Below the pieces are notes generated by a model that was given only the letters and a program-made list of their open reading frames with translations, was not told where the DNA came from and did no database searches. From assembly GCA_024224995.1 (NCBI GenBank), contig JAAENB010000239.1:1-14913 (forward strand): DNA of 14,913 bases, in the 5' to 3' direction. The stretch's first letter is position 1. The number at the start of each line of letters is the position of its first letter. This DNA is from a bacterium. Lineage in GTDB: Bacteria > Spirochaetota > UBA4802 > UBA5550. A program made the position numbers and the translations under genes. Shown piece after piece: positions 5,270 through 12,448 of this stretch.

Positions 5270-8200
5270 TTACGACAGTTTTCCGATCCGTTCAATCAGC
5301 CCGGGAAACTCATCCAGGGTAGCCTGTATTTTCTCAATATTAAAACTCTTACTTTCTTTTTCCAGCCTCCCTGCCCATTCCCCCAGCAGGTCAATTCCGA
5401 ATTCCCCGGCCAGCACAGAGAGCCGCAAGGCAAACTCTTCGATCTCGTTAATAATAAAGCGTTTTATAAGCACATCCCACTCCCGCAGGAATTCTTTTTC
5501 AAGGATGCTTGCGAGTTCCGGAATATTGGCCCGGACCTCAACCGGAATAAGCGGTTCTGTTTTTTCCCCGGATTCTTCCGGAGCCGGGTTGGAAGGGACC
5601 GGAGTGAAAAGGGGGAGAAAGCGCAATACTTCGGCAAAAAGATCGTTTTTTCTCACCGGTTTGATAAGATAACCGTCGCAGCCCGTATCAAGGATCTCTT
5701 GCTTCTGATCTTTCATCGCGGAGGCTGTTATTGCAATAACCGGGATATGGCGTAAATCCGGATCATTTTTAATAAGCCGGGTAGCTTCATAACCGTCCAT
5801 GACCGGCATTTTCATATCCATAAGAATAAGATCCGGGTTAAACTCCCGCGCGTGTTTGATCCCTGTTTCCCCGTTGCCCGCTTCAATGATGTCCGCGTTC
5901 CTGGGAGCAAGCCAGCTTCGAAGAAGATCACGGTTGGACCTGGTATCATCAACGAGAAGAATTTTGTGCCTGTTTAAGCTTATCATGCTGCTGTCGATAC
6001 CGGAAGCAGGGAGCATAAGGCTCTGTTCATTCGCAGTGTCAACAATAGCAACATTTTCAATGGTAACGAAAAAAGTACTGCCTTTATTGATTGCGCTCTC
6101 AACAGTGATCTTTCCTTTCATCATTTCAACAAGCCGCCTGGTAATGGATAAGCCCAGGCCCGTACCACCGTATACGGCGCTGCTCTGACCATCCTGCTGT
6201 TTAAATGATTCGAAAATAAGTTCTTTTTCATGACCGGAAATCCCTATGCCGCTGTCTTTAACTGAAAAAGTAAGGCTAAGGGTTTTCAAGCCGGCATCAT
6301 TGACGCCGGCGGTATCCGGAAAAGAGGCGTGTACCGACAGTTTAATATATCCCTGTTCGGTAAATTTAACCGCGTTCCCAACCAGGTTAAAAAGGATCTG
6401 CCGCAGCCGAACTTCATCAAGCAAAAGGTTCAGGGGGAGACCCGGGTCTATCTCCAGGATAAAGTCTACGTCTTTTTGAACGATGCGGCTGGAAAAGGCC
6501 TGTTTGATGCTTTCAAAAAAAGAGTAGGGATTCACGGGAAACGTTTTAAGTTCCATCTTACCGGCTTCGATTTTGGTAAGATCCAGGATATCATTGATCA
6601 GATTCAGGAGCAGGTTTCCGCTGGTTGATATCGCTTTTAAATACTCAACATGCTGTTCATCGTTAATTTCTCCTTCCAGGAGTTCCGTAAAACCAAGGAT
6701 AGAGTTCATGGGAGTTCTAATCTCGTGGCTCATGTTCGCCAGAAATTCGCTCTTGGCCCTGGCGCTTGCTTCAGCAGCATCCCTGGCCAGTCTAAATTCA
6801 TCAAGGCGTTTCCTTTCCGAAATATCTTCAACATTTCCTTCAAAGTAGAGAACGTTTTCCTTTTCATCTTGTACGGAGTGAGCATTGAGGGATACGTGAA
6901 TAATATCCCCGTTTTTTTTACGGGCCTTTTGCTCAAAGGAACGAATATATCCCTCTTGTTGAAGAATACTCATTACCCGGTTTAATTTCAGGGGATCACT
7001 CCAAAAGAGATTCGCGGCTTTGCCAATGGAAGCGATAAATTCTTCCGGAGAATCGTAACCAAAAATTTTCACCAGGGCGGGATTGATAGTAATGAAGTCC
7101 CCATTGGGAGTAACCTGGAAGATGCCTTCAAGAGCATTTTCAAATATACCACGGTATTTTTTCTCCGAATCCAGAAGCGCCTGTTCGGCCCGTTTCCGGG
7201 CCAGGATGTTAACCAGGAGCAGGACAATAACCAGGCTTTCAAAAATTATAAAACTCGCTACCCCCCATATGAGCTTTTTATGCTCTTCATAAAAGGAAGG
7301 CGGGTTGTTTAGTATAATGGAACCGGCAGGAATATCCCTGGTTTTGATGTTATATTGTTTCATTTTATGGTAATCAAAGAGAGGAGCATTGGGGCTCCTG
7401 GTTAATATGGGAACAGCTTCAACTTTTTCACCCTCTAAAATTCGCATGGCCTTTTTCGCGGCAATGGTCCCTTGCAGCGCGCCGTTATTGACAATACCGC
7501 CAACAGCGCCATGACCAATGTAGTTTGATGAAAGGCAATAAATAGGAGCGGTTGTTGCTCCTGAGATTGTTGTCATGCTTTTTTCGTAGGTAAAGAATGT
7601 CCCTTTACTGTCTCTGAAAAAGACAAGAAAGAGGATGATGGTTTTTGGAGGCAGCTGTCCTAAAAGATCCGTAAGCTGGGACATGGTTCCCTGGCCCGTA
7701 TATATAAATTTAATCCCCGGGTAACGGGGTACGATCTTGTTAAGGCTCTTTAATCGTGACTGGCCTGTGGGAGTGTTGTCTGCTATTACAACCAGGTTCC
7801 CGGTTCCCGGGTGTAAGCGCAGCGCGAGATCCAGGGTTTCGCCGGGGCTGGATTCTTCAAGAACGCCGGTAAATATGCTCCGGTCTACAAGAGAGGGCGT
7901 TTCCTGGTTATTGACCCCGCAGAATACAACAGGAATACCGGGAAAAATATCAGGGTGATATTCTTTTAGAAAGTTAAGGGCATTGTCATCGGCAGCAATT
8001 ATAAGATGGGGCTTTTGGGTTCCGTATTTAAAGGAATAGAAGCGGTACAAATGATCCAGGTATGTCTTGTTAAAATGTTTTTTTGTATCCATGTTTTCTA
8101 TCAAAAACTCAACTACGGGGCCTTTTTTCCGGAACTCGGATTGAATTCCTTTAACGATCTGGTTGGTCCAGGGAAATCCCTGGTGATATGAATTAAGGAT

Positions 8201-8305
8201 GAGGATCTTTTTGGGGGCTTGTTCTGTCGCGTATACATTGTGAACCGGCAGGCATGCAAAAAGAAAAATTAAAAGAAAAGCGCTCCTGGTTTTCGAATAG
8301 AACAT
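5270..8305 (-). CDS. Hybrid sensor histidine kinase: ABC_sub_bind-like sensor, PAS, HisKA, HATPase, receiver
   Basis: The start is ATG 8305-8303, with GGAG 5 nt upstream and a consensus promoter at 8331-8359. An in-frame ATG at 8383 lies upstream of that promoter and is rejected. The product is 1011 residues. Signal peptide 1-26 (ends VYA). Periplasmic ABC-transporter-substrate-binding-like domain about 31-320 (KKILILNSYHQGFPW). Transmembrane helix about 345-367. PAS about 383-494. HisKA with phospho-acceptor His527 in SHEIRTP. HATPase_c about 629-751, with N-box N640/N644, DSGIGI (684-689) and GGTGLGLS (713-720). Receiver about 780-899, with acidic pair Asp786/Asp787, acceptor Asp830 and Lys882. 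The tail (about 924-1011) looks like a helical HPt-type bundle but contains no histidine. The ligand is unknown. No response regulator or separate HPt is adjacent, so the phosphorelay output lies elsewhere. It is divergent from the operon starting at 8527. Confidence 0.93.
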   Translation of the reverse strand: MFYSKTRSAFLLIFLFACLPVHNVYATEQAPKKILILNSYHQGFPWTNQIVKGIQSEFRKKGPVVEFLIENMDTKKHFNKTYLDHLYRFYSFKYGTQKPHLIIAADDNALNFLKEYHPDIFPGIPVVFCGVNNQETPSLVDRSIFTGVLEESSPGETLDLALRLHPGTGNLVVIADNTPTGQSRLKSLNKIVPRYPGIKFIYTGQGTMSQLTDLLGQLPPKTIILFLVFFRDSKGTFFTYEKSMTTISGATTAPIYCLSSNYIGHGAVGGIVNNGALQGTIAAKKAMRILEGEKVEAVPILTRSPNAPLFDYHKMKQYNIKTRDIPAGSIILNNPPSFYEEHKKLIWGVASFIIFESLVIVLLLVNILARKRAEQALLDSEKKYRGIFENALEGIFQVTPNGDFITINPALVKIFGYDSPEEFIASIGKAANLFWSDPLKLNRVMSILQQEGYIRSFEQKARKKNGDIIHVSLNAHSVQDEKENVLYFEGNVEDISERKRLDEFRLARDAAEASARAKSEFLANMSHEIRTPMNSILGFTELLEGEINDEQHVEYLKAISTSGNLLLNLINDILDLTKIEAGKMELKTFPVNPYSFFESIKQAFSSRIVQKDVDFILEIDPGLPLNLLLDEVRLRQILFNLVGNAVKFTEQGYIKLSVHASFPDTAGVNDAGLKTLSLTFSVKDSGIGISGHEKELIFESFKQQDGQSSAVYGGTGLGLSITRRLVEMMKGKITVESAINKGSTFFVTIENVAIVDTANEQSLMLPASGIDSSMISLNRHKILLVDDTRSNRDLLRSWLAPRNADIIEAGNGETGIKHAREFNPDLILMDMKMPVMDGYEATRLIKNDPDLRHIPVIAITASAMKDQKQEILDTGCDGYLIKPVRKNDLFAEVLRFLPLFTPVPSNPAPEESGEKTEPLIPVEVRANIPELASILEKEFLREWDVLIKRFIINEIEEFALRLSVLAGEFGIDLLGEWAGRLEKESKSFNIEKIQATLDEFPGLIERIGKLS

Positions 8306-8330
8306 GGCATCTCCATCGTTTTCACTTAAA

Positions 8331-8359
8331 AGTATACTGCGAATTGAATTGCTTGTCAA
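8331..8359 (-). promoter_or_regulatory. Consensus sigma-70 promoter of the kinase gene
   Basis: On the minus strand TTGACA (8359-8354), a 17-bp spacer and TATACT (8336-8331). Transcription would start near 8325, about 20 nt before the ATG at 8305. This is one of the best promoters in the window and fixes the kinase start. Confidence 0.75.
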
Positions 8360-8408
8360 GCGGAGATTTTGTTCTCCAGGCACTTGAATAAACCGTCTAG
8401 CAGGACTG

Positions 8409-8422
8409 GAGAAAATTTTCTC
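8409..8422. repeat. 14-bp perfect palindrome in the divergent spacer
   Basis: GAGAAAATTTTCTC is a perfect palindrome between the kinase promoter and the divergent operon, 105 bp before its ATG. It may be a regulator site shared by both directions. No convincing -35/-10 pair for the operon was found; a TATACA at 8488-8493 is the best -10 but lacks a good -35. Confidence 0.35.
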
Positions 8423-8526
8423 AGCATTTTTTTCTGCTTTACAGATTTACCGTTATATTTTTTCTGGTAATTCTCTGGCTTTTTTAGTATACAAATTACA
8501 TTTTTTATAAATGGAGAGGATTTCCA

Positions 8527-9861
8527 ATGATTGAGCAAAAAGTAAAAGCAAAATTCAAAGAGTTTTCTTTACCGGAAACAGTCTCTCCGGAAGAATCCTG
8601 TGTTGTTGTACCCACGGTTAAGGGCACTCTTTATTTAAAATACGGCAAACATGCCTATTATTTTTATAATTATAAAACATCACAAGGTTTTAGAGTAACC
8701 ATCAGTCATAAGGAAATTCTAAAAATTGGCTTGAAACGATTTATTGAAACAAGCAACAAGGATCAGCAAGATAAATCACGGTTCGGTTTTTTATTCAGAA
8801 AATATCACTATAAGTTATCTTTTATGGAGCAAGTTGGTCTTTTGACTACTCCCCACACCGTTACTCCTCTTGGAGAAGGCCGGTTTTTGATTAATCTCTG
8901 GGCGTACTATGGTTCCATTCTCGTTGATTGCAATAAAAAAACTGCCCGGTATATGGTTCTTGAAAAAAATGATGATCATGTCCTGGGTTCTCAACAATGG
9001 TACGATAAAGACTCGGACGAATTATATTACATGACCTATTCTCTGGAAGACTCATTAAAGCGCTGTGACGATCCTTATAATAAAGTGCTCTGCAAAATTT
9101 ATAAACATGAGAACAAGACCGGCGTTAGCTCTGAAATATGGAAGGGGGATTTTGTCGATTATATCCATGATCTTATCATAAACGAAACCCGGCAATATTG
9201 TGTCATCCCTGAATTTGGTCTTTTCCTTGATGAAAACAAGGATCTCATTCCGTCGAATGCTCTTGTTGTTGATCTAAAAAACAAAAAAGACTGGCAAATC
9301 TCCGATTTCCAGGCCGCGGCTCACGCCCAATTTGATCCTCTTGATCCCGACATTGTCTACTTTTCAAATCACAATATTAAAATGATGTCCAGCACTGTTC
9401 TTAAGTATTTGTTAAAAGGAACCTACGCGATAGAAATAGCCGGACCCGCTTCAATTCCGAAATACCGGTTAACAGAAAACGGTCCGGAAAAAATGGGGGC
9501 TTTTGCCCATCCGGAAATGTTCAGAATTACGAACATTCATGTTTTTATGCACCGGGGGAGAAAAATTCTGGCCGCCATTGGTTCTCCTAACTTCATTTTT
9601 ATTGCCGACGCCGATGATTTAACGTTCATCAAAAAAATTGAAGTTACCAATGAAAAATGCCGGGAGCACCTTTTCAGGAAAACCCCCTGTATTATTGGTA
9701 CTATTACTCCCTCCCTTGACGGTGAGAAAATGTATGTGCAGTCAAAAAATTCTTTTCAAATTATCGACATCGCGAGCGGCAAAGCGGATTGGAGAAGAAA
9801 TTATTTCTTCACTCACGCCTGTACTCATCACATGATCACTTCTAACGATACAAACTGGTAA
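8527..9861 (+). CDS. Unrecognised cytoplasmic, His-rich beta-propeller-like protein
   Basis: The ATG is preceded by GGAGAGGA (8513-8520). The 444-residue product has no signal peptide or membrane segment. It is rich in beta-type blocks such as G-R-F-L-I-N-L-W and K-I-L-A-A-I-G-S-P-N-F-I-F-I-A-D, with D-P-D-I-V-Y-F-S and S-L-D-G-E-K-M-Y-V repeats typical of propeller blades. AHAQFDPLDPDIVYFSNHN (265-283) resembles the H-x-Q-F-x-P-x-D-P motif of oligogalacturonate-lyase-like propellers. YIHDLIINETRQYCVIPEFG (212-231) recalls the HD-x-x-I-T-E segment of carotenoid-cleavage-type oxygenases. Histidines at 110, 214, 266, 282, 430, 434 and 435 could form a metal site. These likenesses conflict, so no function is assigned. 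The gene leads an operon with a ferredoxin-nitroreductase only 13 bp downstream, which hints at a redox role. The C-terminus FTHACTHHM is notable. Confidence 0.8.
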   Translation: MIEQKVKAKFKEFSLPETVSPEESCVVVPTVKGTLYLKYGKHAYYFYNYKTSQGFRVTISHKEILKIGLKRFIETSNKDQQDKSRFGFLFRKYHYKLSFMEQVGLLTTPHTVTPLGEGRFLINLWAYYGSILVDCNKKTARYMVLEKNDDHVLGSQQWYDKDSDELYYMTYSLEDSLKRCDDPYNKVLCKIYKHENKTGVSSEIWKGDFVDYIHDLIINETRQYCVIPEFGLFLDENKDLIPSNALVVDLKNKKDWQISDFQAAAHAQFDPLDPDIVYFSNHNIKMMSSTVLKYLLKGTYAIEIAGPASIPKYRLTENGPEKMGAFAHPEMFRITNIHVFMHRGRKILAAIGSPNFIFIADADDLTFIKKIEVTNEKCREHLFRKTPCIIGTITPSLDGEKMYVQSKNSFQIIDIASGKADWRRNYFFTHACTHHMITSNDTNW

Positions 9862-9874
9862 TGGTATAAAAAAA

Positions 9875-10741
9875 ATGATTTCAATAGATACTAAAAAATG
9901 TACTCACTGCGGTCTTTGCGACCAGGTCTGCGGTTCTTTTATTTTTGCCGTTGATCCCGTTACAAAAAAAGTGCGGGTTAGCAATCCGGACAATTGTTTT
10001 TCCTGCGGACATTGCATCGCGGCCTGCCCCAACGATGCCATTATTCATCGAGATTTTAACAATGCCGATTTTAAAAAAATATCAAAATCGAAGATCTCTT
10101 CCGAAGATATGTCGGCGCTGCTGCTTTCTCGAAGATCAAGCAAGGGCTACCTGGATAAACCGGTTTCCAGGGAATCTGTGGAACGCTTATTGGAAGCCGC
10201 TTCTAATGCCGGTTCCGGCTGTAATCTTCAAAGTGAAGCGTTCATTGTTGTTCAGGAGAAAAAAAAATTATCGGAATTAAGTGACCTGTGCGTTAATATT
10301 CTTGAGCATTCCATATTAAAACACCTGGCAAAAAACAGGCTGCTTCGCTGGATATTGGCCAAAAAGTTCGGAAACCTGGTTGCCGATTCCTTTCGAAAAG
10401 CCAATATCATTATTGAAGCGGGCAAAGAGGCTACCGGTTCGGATTTTGTTTTCTGGGGTGCGCCCGTGATAATTGTGGTTCATGGAGAAAAAAATAATCC
10501 CGTTGGCTCCCTTAATAGCGCTGTGGCTGTAAGAAATATGGAAATACTTGCTCAATCAATGGGGCTGGGTACCTGCTGGGCCGGTTCCCTTTTAACCGCC
10601 GCGGCCCTGTCGAAAAAAATGTACCAATTCCTTGAGCTGGACACCTCCCGTGAAATTTTCGGCGCCCTTATGGTGGGCTACCCAAAACATACCTTTAAGC
10701 GTACGGTTCCCCGCAGCAAGCGGGATGTTCGATATTTCTAA
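9875..10741 (+). CDS. Ferredoxin-nitroreductase fusion protein
   Basis: The 288-residue cytoplasmic product has an N-terminal 2x[4Fe-4S] ferredoxin domain with Cys9, 12, 15, 19 and Cys41, 44, 47, 51 (CxxCxxCxxxC twice, the second followed by Pro). A nitroreductase/FMN-binding domain follows from about residue 82 (SRRSSKGYLDKPVSRESVERL) to the end. ASNAGSGCNLQSEAFIVV and the late GTCWAG segment are typical of the family. Fused proteins of this type pass electrons from iron-sulfur clusters to FMN; natural substrates are mostly unknown. No good Shine-Dalgarno precedes the ATG, and the upstream stop is only 13 bp away, so translation is probably coupled to the 444-residue gene. The two proteins therefore likely act together. 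Confidence 0.9.
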   Translation: MISIDTKKCTHCGLCDQVCGSFIFAVDPVTKKVRVSNPDNCFSCGHCIAACPNDAIIHRDFNNADFKKISKSKISSEDMSALLLSRRSSKGYLDKPVSRESVERLLEAASNAGSGCNLQSEAFIVVQEKKKLSELSDLCVNILEHSILKHLAKNRLLRWILAKKFGNLVADSFRKANIIIEAGKEATGSDFVFWGAPVIIVVHGEKNNPVGSLNSAVAVRNMEILAQSMGLGTCWAGSLLTAAALSKKMYQFLELDTSREIFGALMVGYPKHTFKRTVPRSKRDVRYF

Positions 10742-10795
10742 ACCTTCTTAAGAAACTGTTTATAGACATGGATCGGTTTCAGCATGGGGCTACCC

Positions 10796-10912
10796 GGGGT
10801 TAAAAACCCCAGGCTACATGACTACACCCCTCCGGGGTGTTTCTGGTATGGGACCGAATCGCCCGCAGGGCATTGGTTGATGCTGACCCAGGACAGAATA
10901 GCCCCGGCGGGG
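10796..10912. repeat. Cluster of four 3-nt-loop hairpins (REP/MITE-like element)
   Basis: Four perfect inverted repeats, each with a 3-nt loop, occur within 117 bp: GGGGTT/AACCCC (10796-10810), ACACCCC/GGGGTGT (10824-10840), GCCC/GGGC (10861-10871) and CCCC/GGGG (10902-10912). The first is bracketed by a direct GGCTAC repeat (10788-10793 and 10812-10817). The pattern of a GGGGTT-AACCCC hairpin, GGCTAC and an ACCCC-GGGGT hairpin resembles dispersed palindromic repeats that are often multicopy and linked to IS200/RAYT-type transposases. No transposase is present here. Confidence 0.5.
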
Positions 10913-10975
10913 AAAAAATACATCAGAAACCGGTTAGAAAGAGGGTTGGGAATAAAAGAGGCCGTTTACACAAAA

Positions 10976-10995
10976 CCCTGACCCCTGACCCCTGG
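10976..10995. repeat. CCCTGAC tandem repeat, about 2.9 copies
   Basis: CCCTGAC occurs at 10976-10982 and 10983-10989, followed by CCCTGG at 10990-10995. It lies on the right flank of the hairpin cluster and has no recognised function. Confidence 0.55.
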
Positions 10996-11124
10996 TTTCC
11001 TCCTCCCTTTGTTATTCCTTTTTTTCCCTTAAATCAAAAAAATTTACCCTTTTGCCTCCTGAATTAATACTTAATGAAATATAGAGTTTAATAAAAAAAT
11101 AAATTAAAAAAGGAGTACCTGTGT

Positions 11125-12402
11125 ATGAAAAAAAAAATTTGTAGTATGACAATGAGTTTTGTCCTCTCACTGTTTGTGGGCTTTACTGCCTGCGAAAGCG
11201 GGGGCAGCTCCGGGTTGGAAACCGGGGATTTTAGCGCTGCTGCCAGTGGAGCCGCGTGTCCGGAAAATATCATGACCGGCAGTTATACGATTCAAACTCA
11301 AGCTGATATTGCCGCGTTGTCCGGGTATACAAAAATAACCGGGCATCTCACTATTGGAGATATTGCTTCACCATCAACAATAACGAGCTTAGCGGGGTTG
11401 GAATGTTTAACTGAAGTCGGAGGAACATTATATATTCAGGGAAATTCCAACCTTAGCAACCTGGATGGACTTCAGAACCTGGTATCCGTTTCCATCGCGC
11501 TGTTTATCCGGAATAACCCATCCCTTACAAGTCTTGAGGGACTGAACCAGGTAACAAGTATCGGCAACTATCTTTGGATCCAGTCAAACCCCGCATTGAC
11601 CAGCCTGGGAGCGTTGAGTTCCCTTACCAGTGCCGGAAGCGTTTGGATCCGGGAGAATGGATCTCTCAATAGCCTGGTTGGGCTTAACAATATTTCCTCT
11701 GTTCAGGACATGGTAATTATAAATAACTCCTCTCTCACGAGTCTCCAGGGACTTGCTATTTCAAGCACCGGCAGCAGGTTGATTATCGACGGTAACGCGG
11801 CCTTAACAAACCTGTATGCTCTTCTTTCTGTAAGCTATGTTGGCGGAGAACTGTCTATTGATGGGAGCCCTCTCTTGCTAAACCTGAATGGTCTTAATAA
11901 TCTTGAATACGTTGGCGGCGAAGTGTGGATTTTCTCCAACGGCAGGCTCCAAAACATTAACGCGCTTTCAAAGCTGTCTCATATTGGGGGAGGCCTTCAT
12001 ATCTATGATAATTTCAGTCTTCTTAACCTGTATGGGCTTTCCGGTATTACTTCGTTAGGCGGAGAATTAGGAATTAGCAATAATGAAAACCTGGAATGTC
12101 TCCTGGGACTTCATAATCTTGGAACCGTGGGCAGCCACGTGTGGATCTATGATAACCCTTCTCTCATTACCCTCATGGAGCTGGGCAATCTTTCCTCAAT
12201 TGGAGGACTCTTGACAATTTCTAATAATTACGCACTTACGGAACTTGGAATGTTGAGTTTGTGTTCCGTGGGTAACACTTTTAGCATTCATAATAATTAC
12301 AATTTATGCGATGACCTTGCTCAGGCCTTACTGGACCAGGTGAACGGCTGCGGTGGAGTTGGCGCTACCGTATCTATGCACAGCAACAAGAACTGTAATT
12401 AA
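11125..12402 (+). CDS. Lipoprotein made of about 14 leucine-rich (receptor L-domain-like) repeats
   Basis: The 425-residue product starts at an ATG 9 nt after AGGAG (11111-11115). The signal peptide ends FTA with Cys23 as probable lipidation site; Phe at -3 is a relaxed lipobox. A Ser/Gly/Ala-rich linker follows. From about residue 75 to the end, roughly 14 units of 22-24 residues follow the pattern L-x-I-x-x-N-x-x-L-x-x-L-x-G-L-x-x-L-x-x-V-G-G-x. This matches receptor-L-domain/LRR-like repeats of bacterial surface proteins and predicts a solenoid with an Asn ladder. The solenoid is capped by a Cys-containing end (SLCSVG, YNLCDDLAQAL, NGCGG, NKNC), possibly closed by disulfides. A surface binding role is inferred; there are no catalytic motifs. 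It is preceded by the hairpin element and followed by a terminator-like hairpin. Confidence 0.88.
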   Translation: MKKKICSMTMSFVLSLFVGFTACESGGSSGLETGDFSAAASGAACPENIMTGSYTIQTQADIAALSGYTKITGHLTIGDIASPSTITSLAGLECLTEVGGTLYIQGNSNLSNLDGLQNLVSVSIALFIRNNPSLTSLEGLNQVTSIGNYLWIQSNPALTSLGALSSLTSAGSVWIRENGSLNSLVGLNNISSVQDMVIINNSSLTSLQGLAISSTGSRLIIDGNAALTNLYALLSVSYVGGELSIDGSPLLLNLNGLNNLEYVGGEVWIFSNGRLQNINALSKLSHIGGGLHIYDNFSLLNLYGLSGITSLGGELGISNNENLECLLGLHNLGTVGSHVWIYDNPSLITLMELGNLSSIGGLLTISNNYALTELGMLSLCSVGNTFSIHNNYNLCDDLAQALLDQVNGCGGVGATVSMHSNKNCN

Positions 12403-12407
12403 GAGCT

Positions 12408-12438
12408 TGCCCCGGATTTGAGGGTCCGGGGTATTATT
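12408..12438. terminator. Terminator hairpin between convergent genes
   Basis: CCCCGGA (12410-12416) and TCCGGGG (12425-12431) form a stem around an 8-nt loop. It extends by one wobble and one A-T pair and is followed by TATTATT. It lies 6 bp after the stop of the repeat lipoprotein and 10 bp before the end of the convergent MBL gene. The U-tract is interrupted, so efficiency is uncertain. Confidence 0.55.
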
Positions 12439-12448
12439 CTCACGGTAA

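Larger units (their letters stand above)
10742..11124. other. Intergenic stretch of 383 bp with hairpin-rich element
   Basis: No credible gene is seen. The left part has a TTCTTAAGAA palindrome (10745-10754) just after the nitroreductase stop. Next comes a cluster of GC-rich hairpins (10796-10912), then a CCCTGAC tandem repeat (10976-10995). The right end is AT-rich and carries the AGGAG ribosome site (11111-11115) of the next gene. A short open frame at 10784-10981 is translated repeat DNA. A clear promoter for the next gene was not found. Confidence 0.6.

Noticed and set aside
8306..8383. N-terminal extension of the kinase to an in-frame ATG at 8383
   Set aside because: A consensus promoter (8331-8359) lies inside this extension, and a GGAG site plus a canonical signal peptide mark 8305 as the start.
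8356..8538. Minus-strand open frame of 60 residues in the divergent spacer
   Set aside because: It crosses the kinase -35 box and the start of the 444-residue gene, lacks a ribosome site and has no protein-like domain features.
10784..10981. Small plus-strand open frame (65 residues)
   Set aside because: It runs through the hairpin cluster, has no ribosome site and looks like translated repeat DNA.
11350..12350. Possible CRISPR-like or tandem DNA array
   Set aside because: The periodicity of about 72 bp comes from the leucine-rich protein repeats; the DNA units are diverged and lie in one open frame without spacers.
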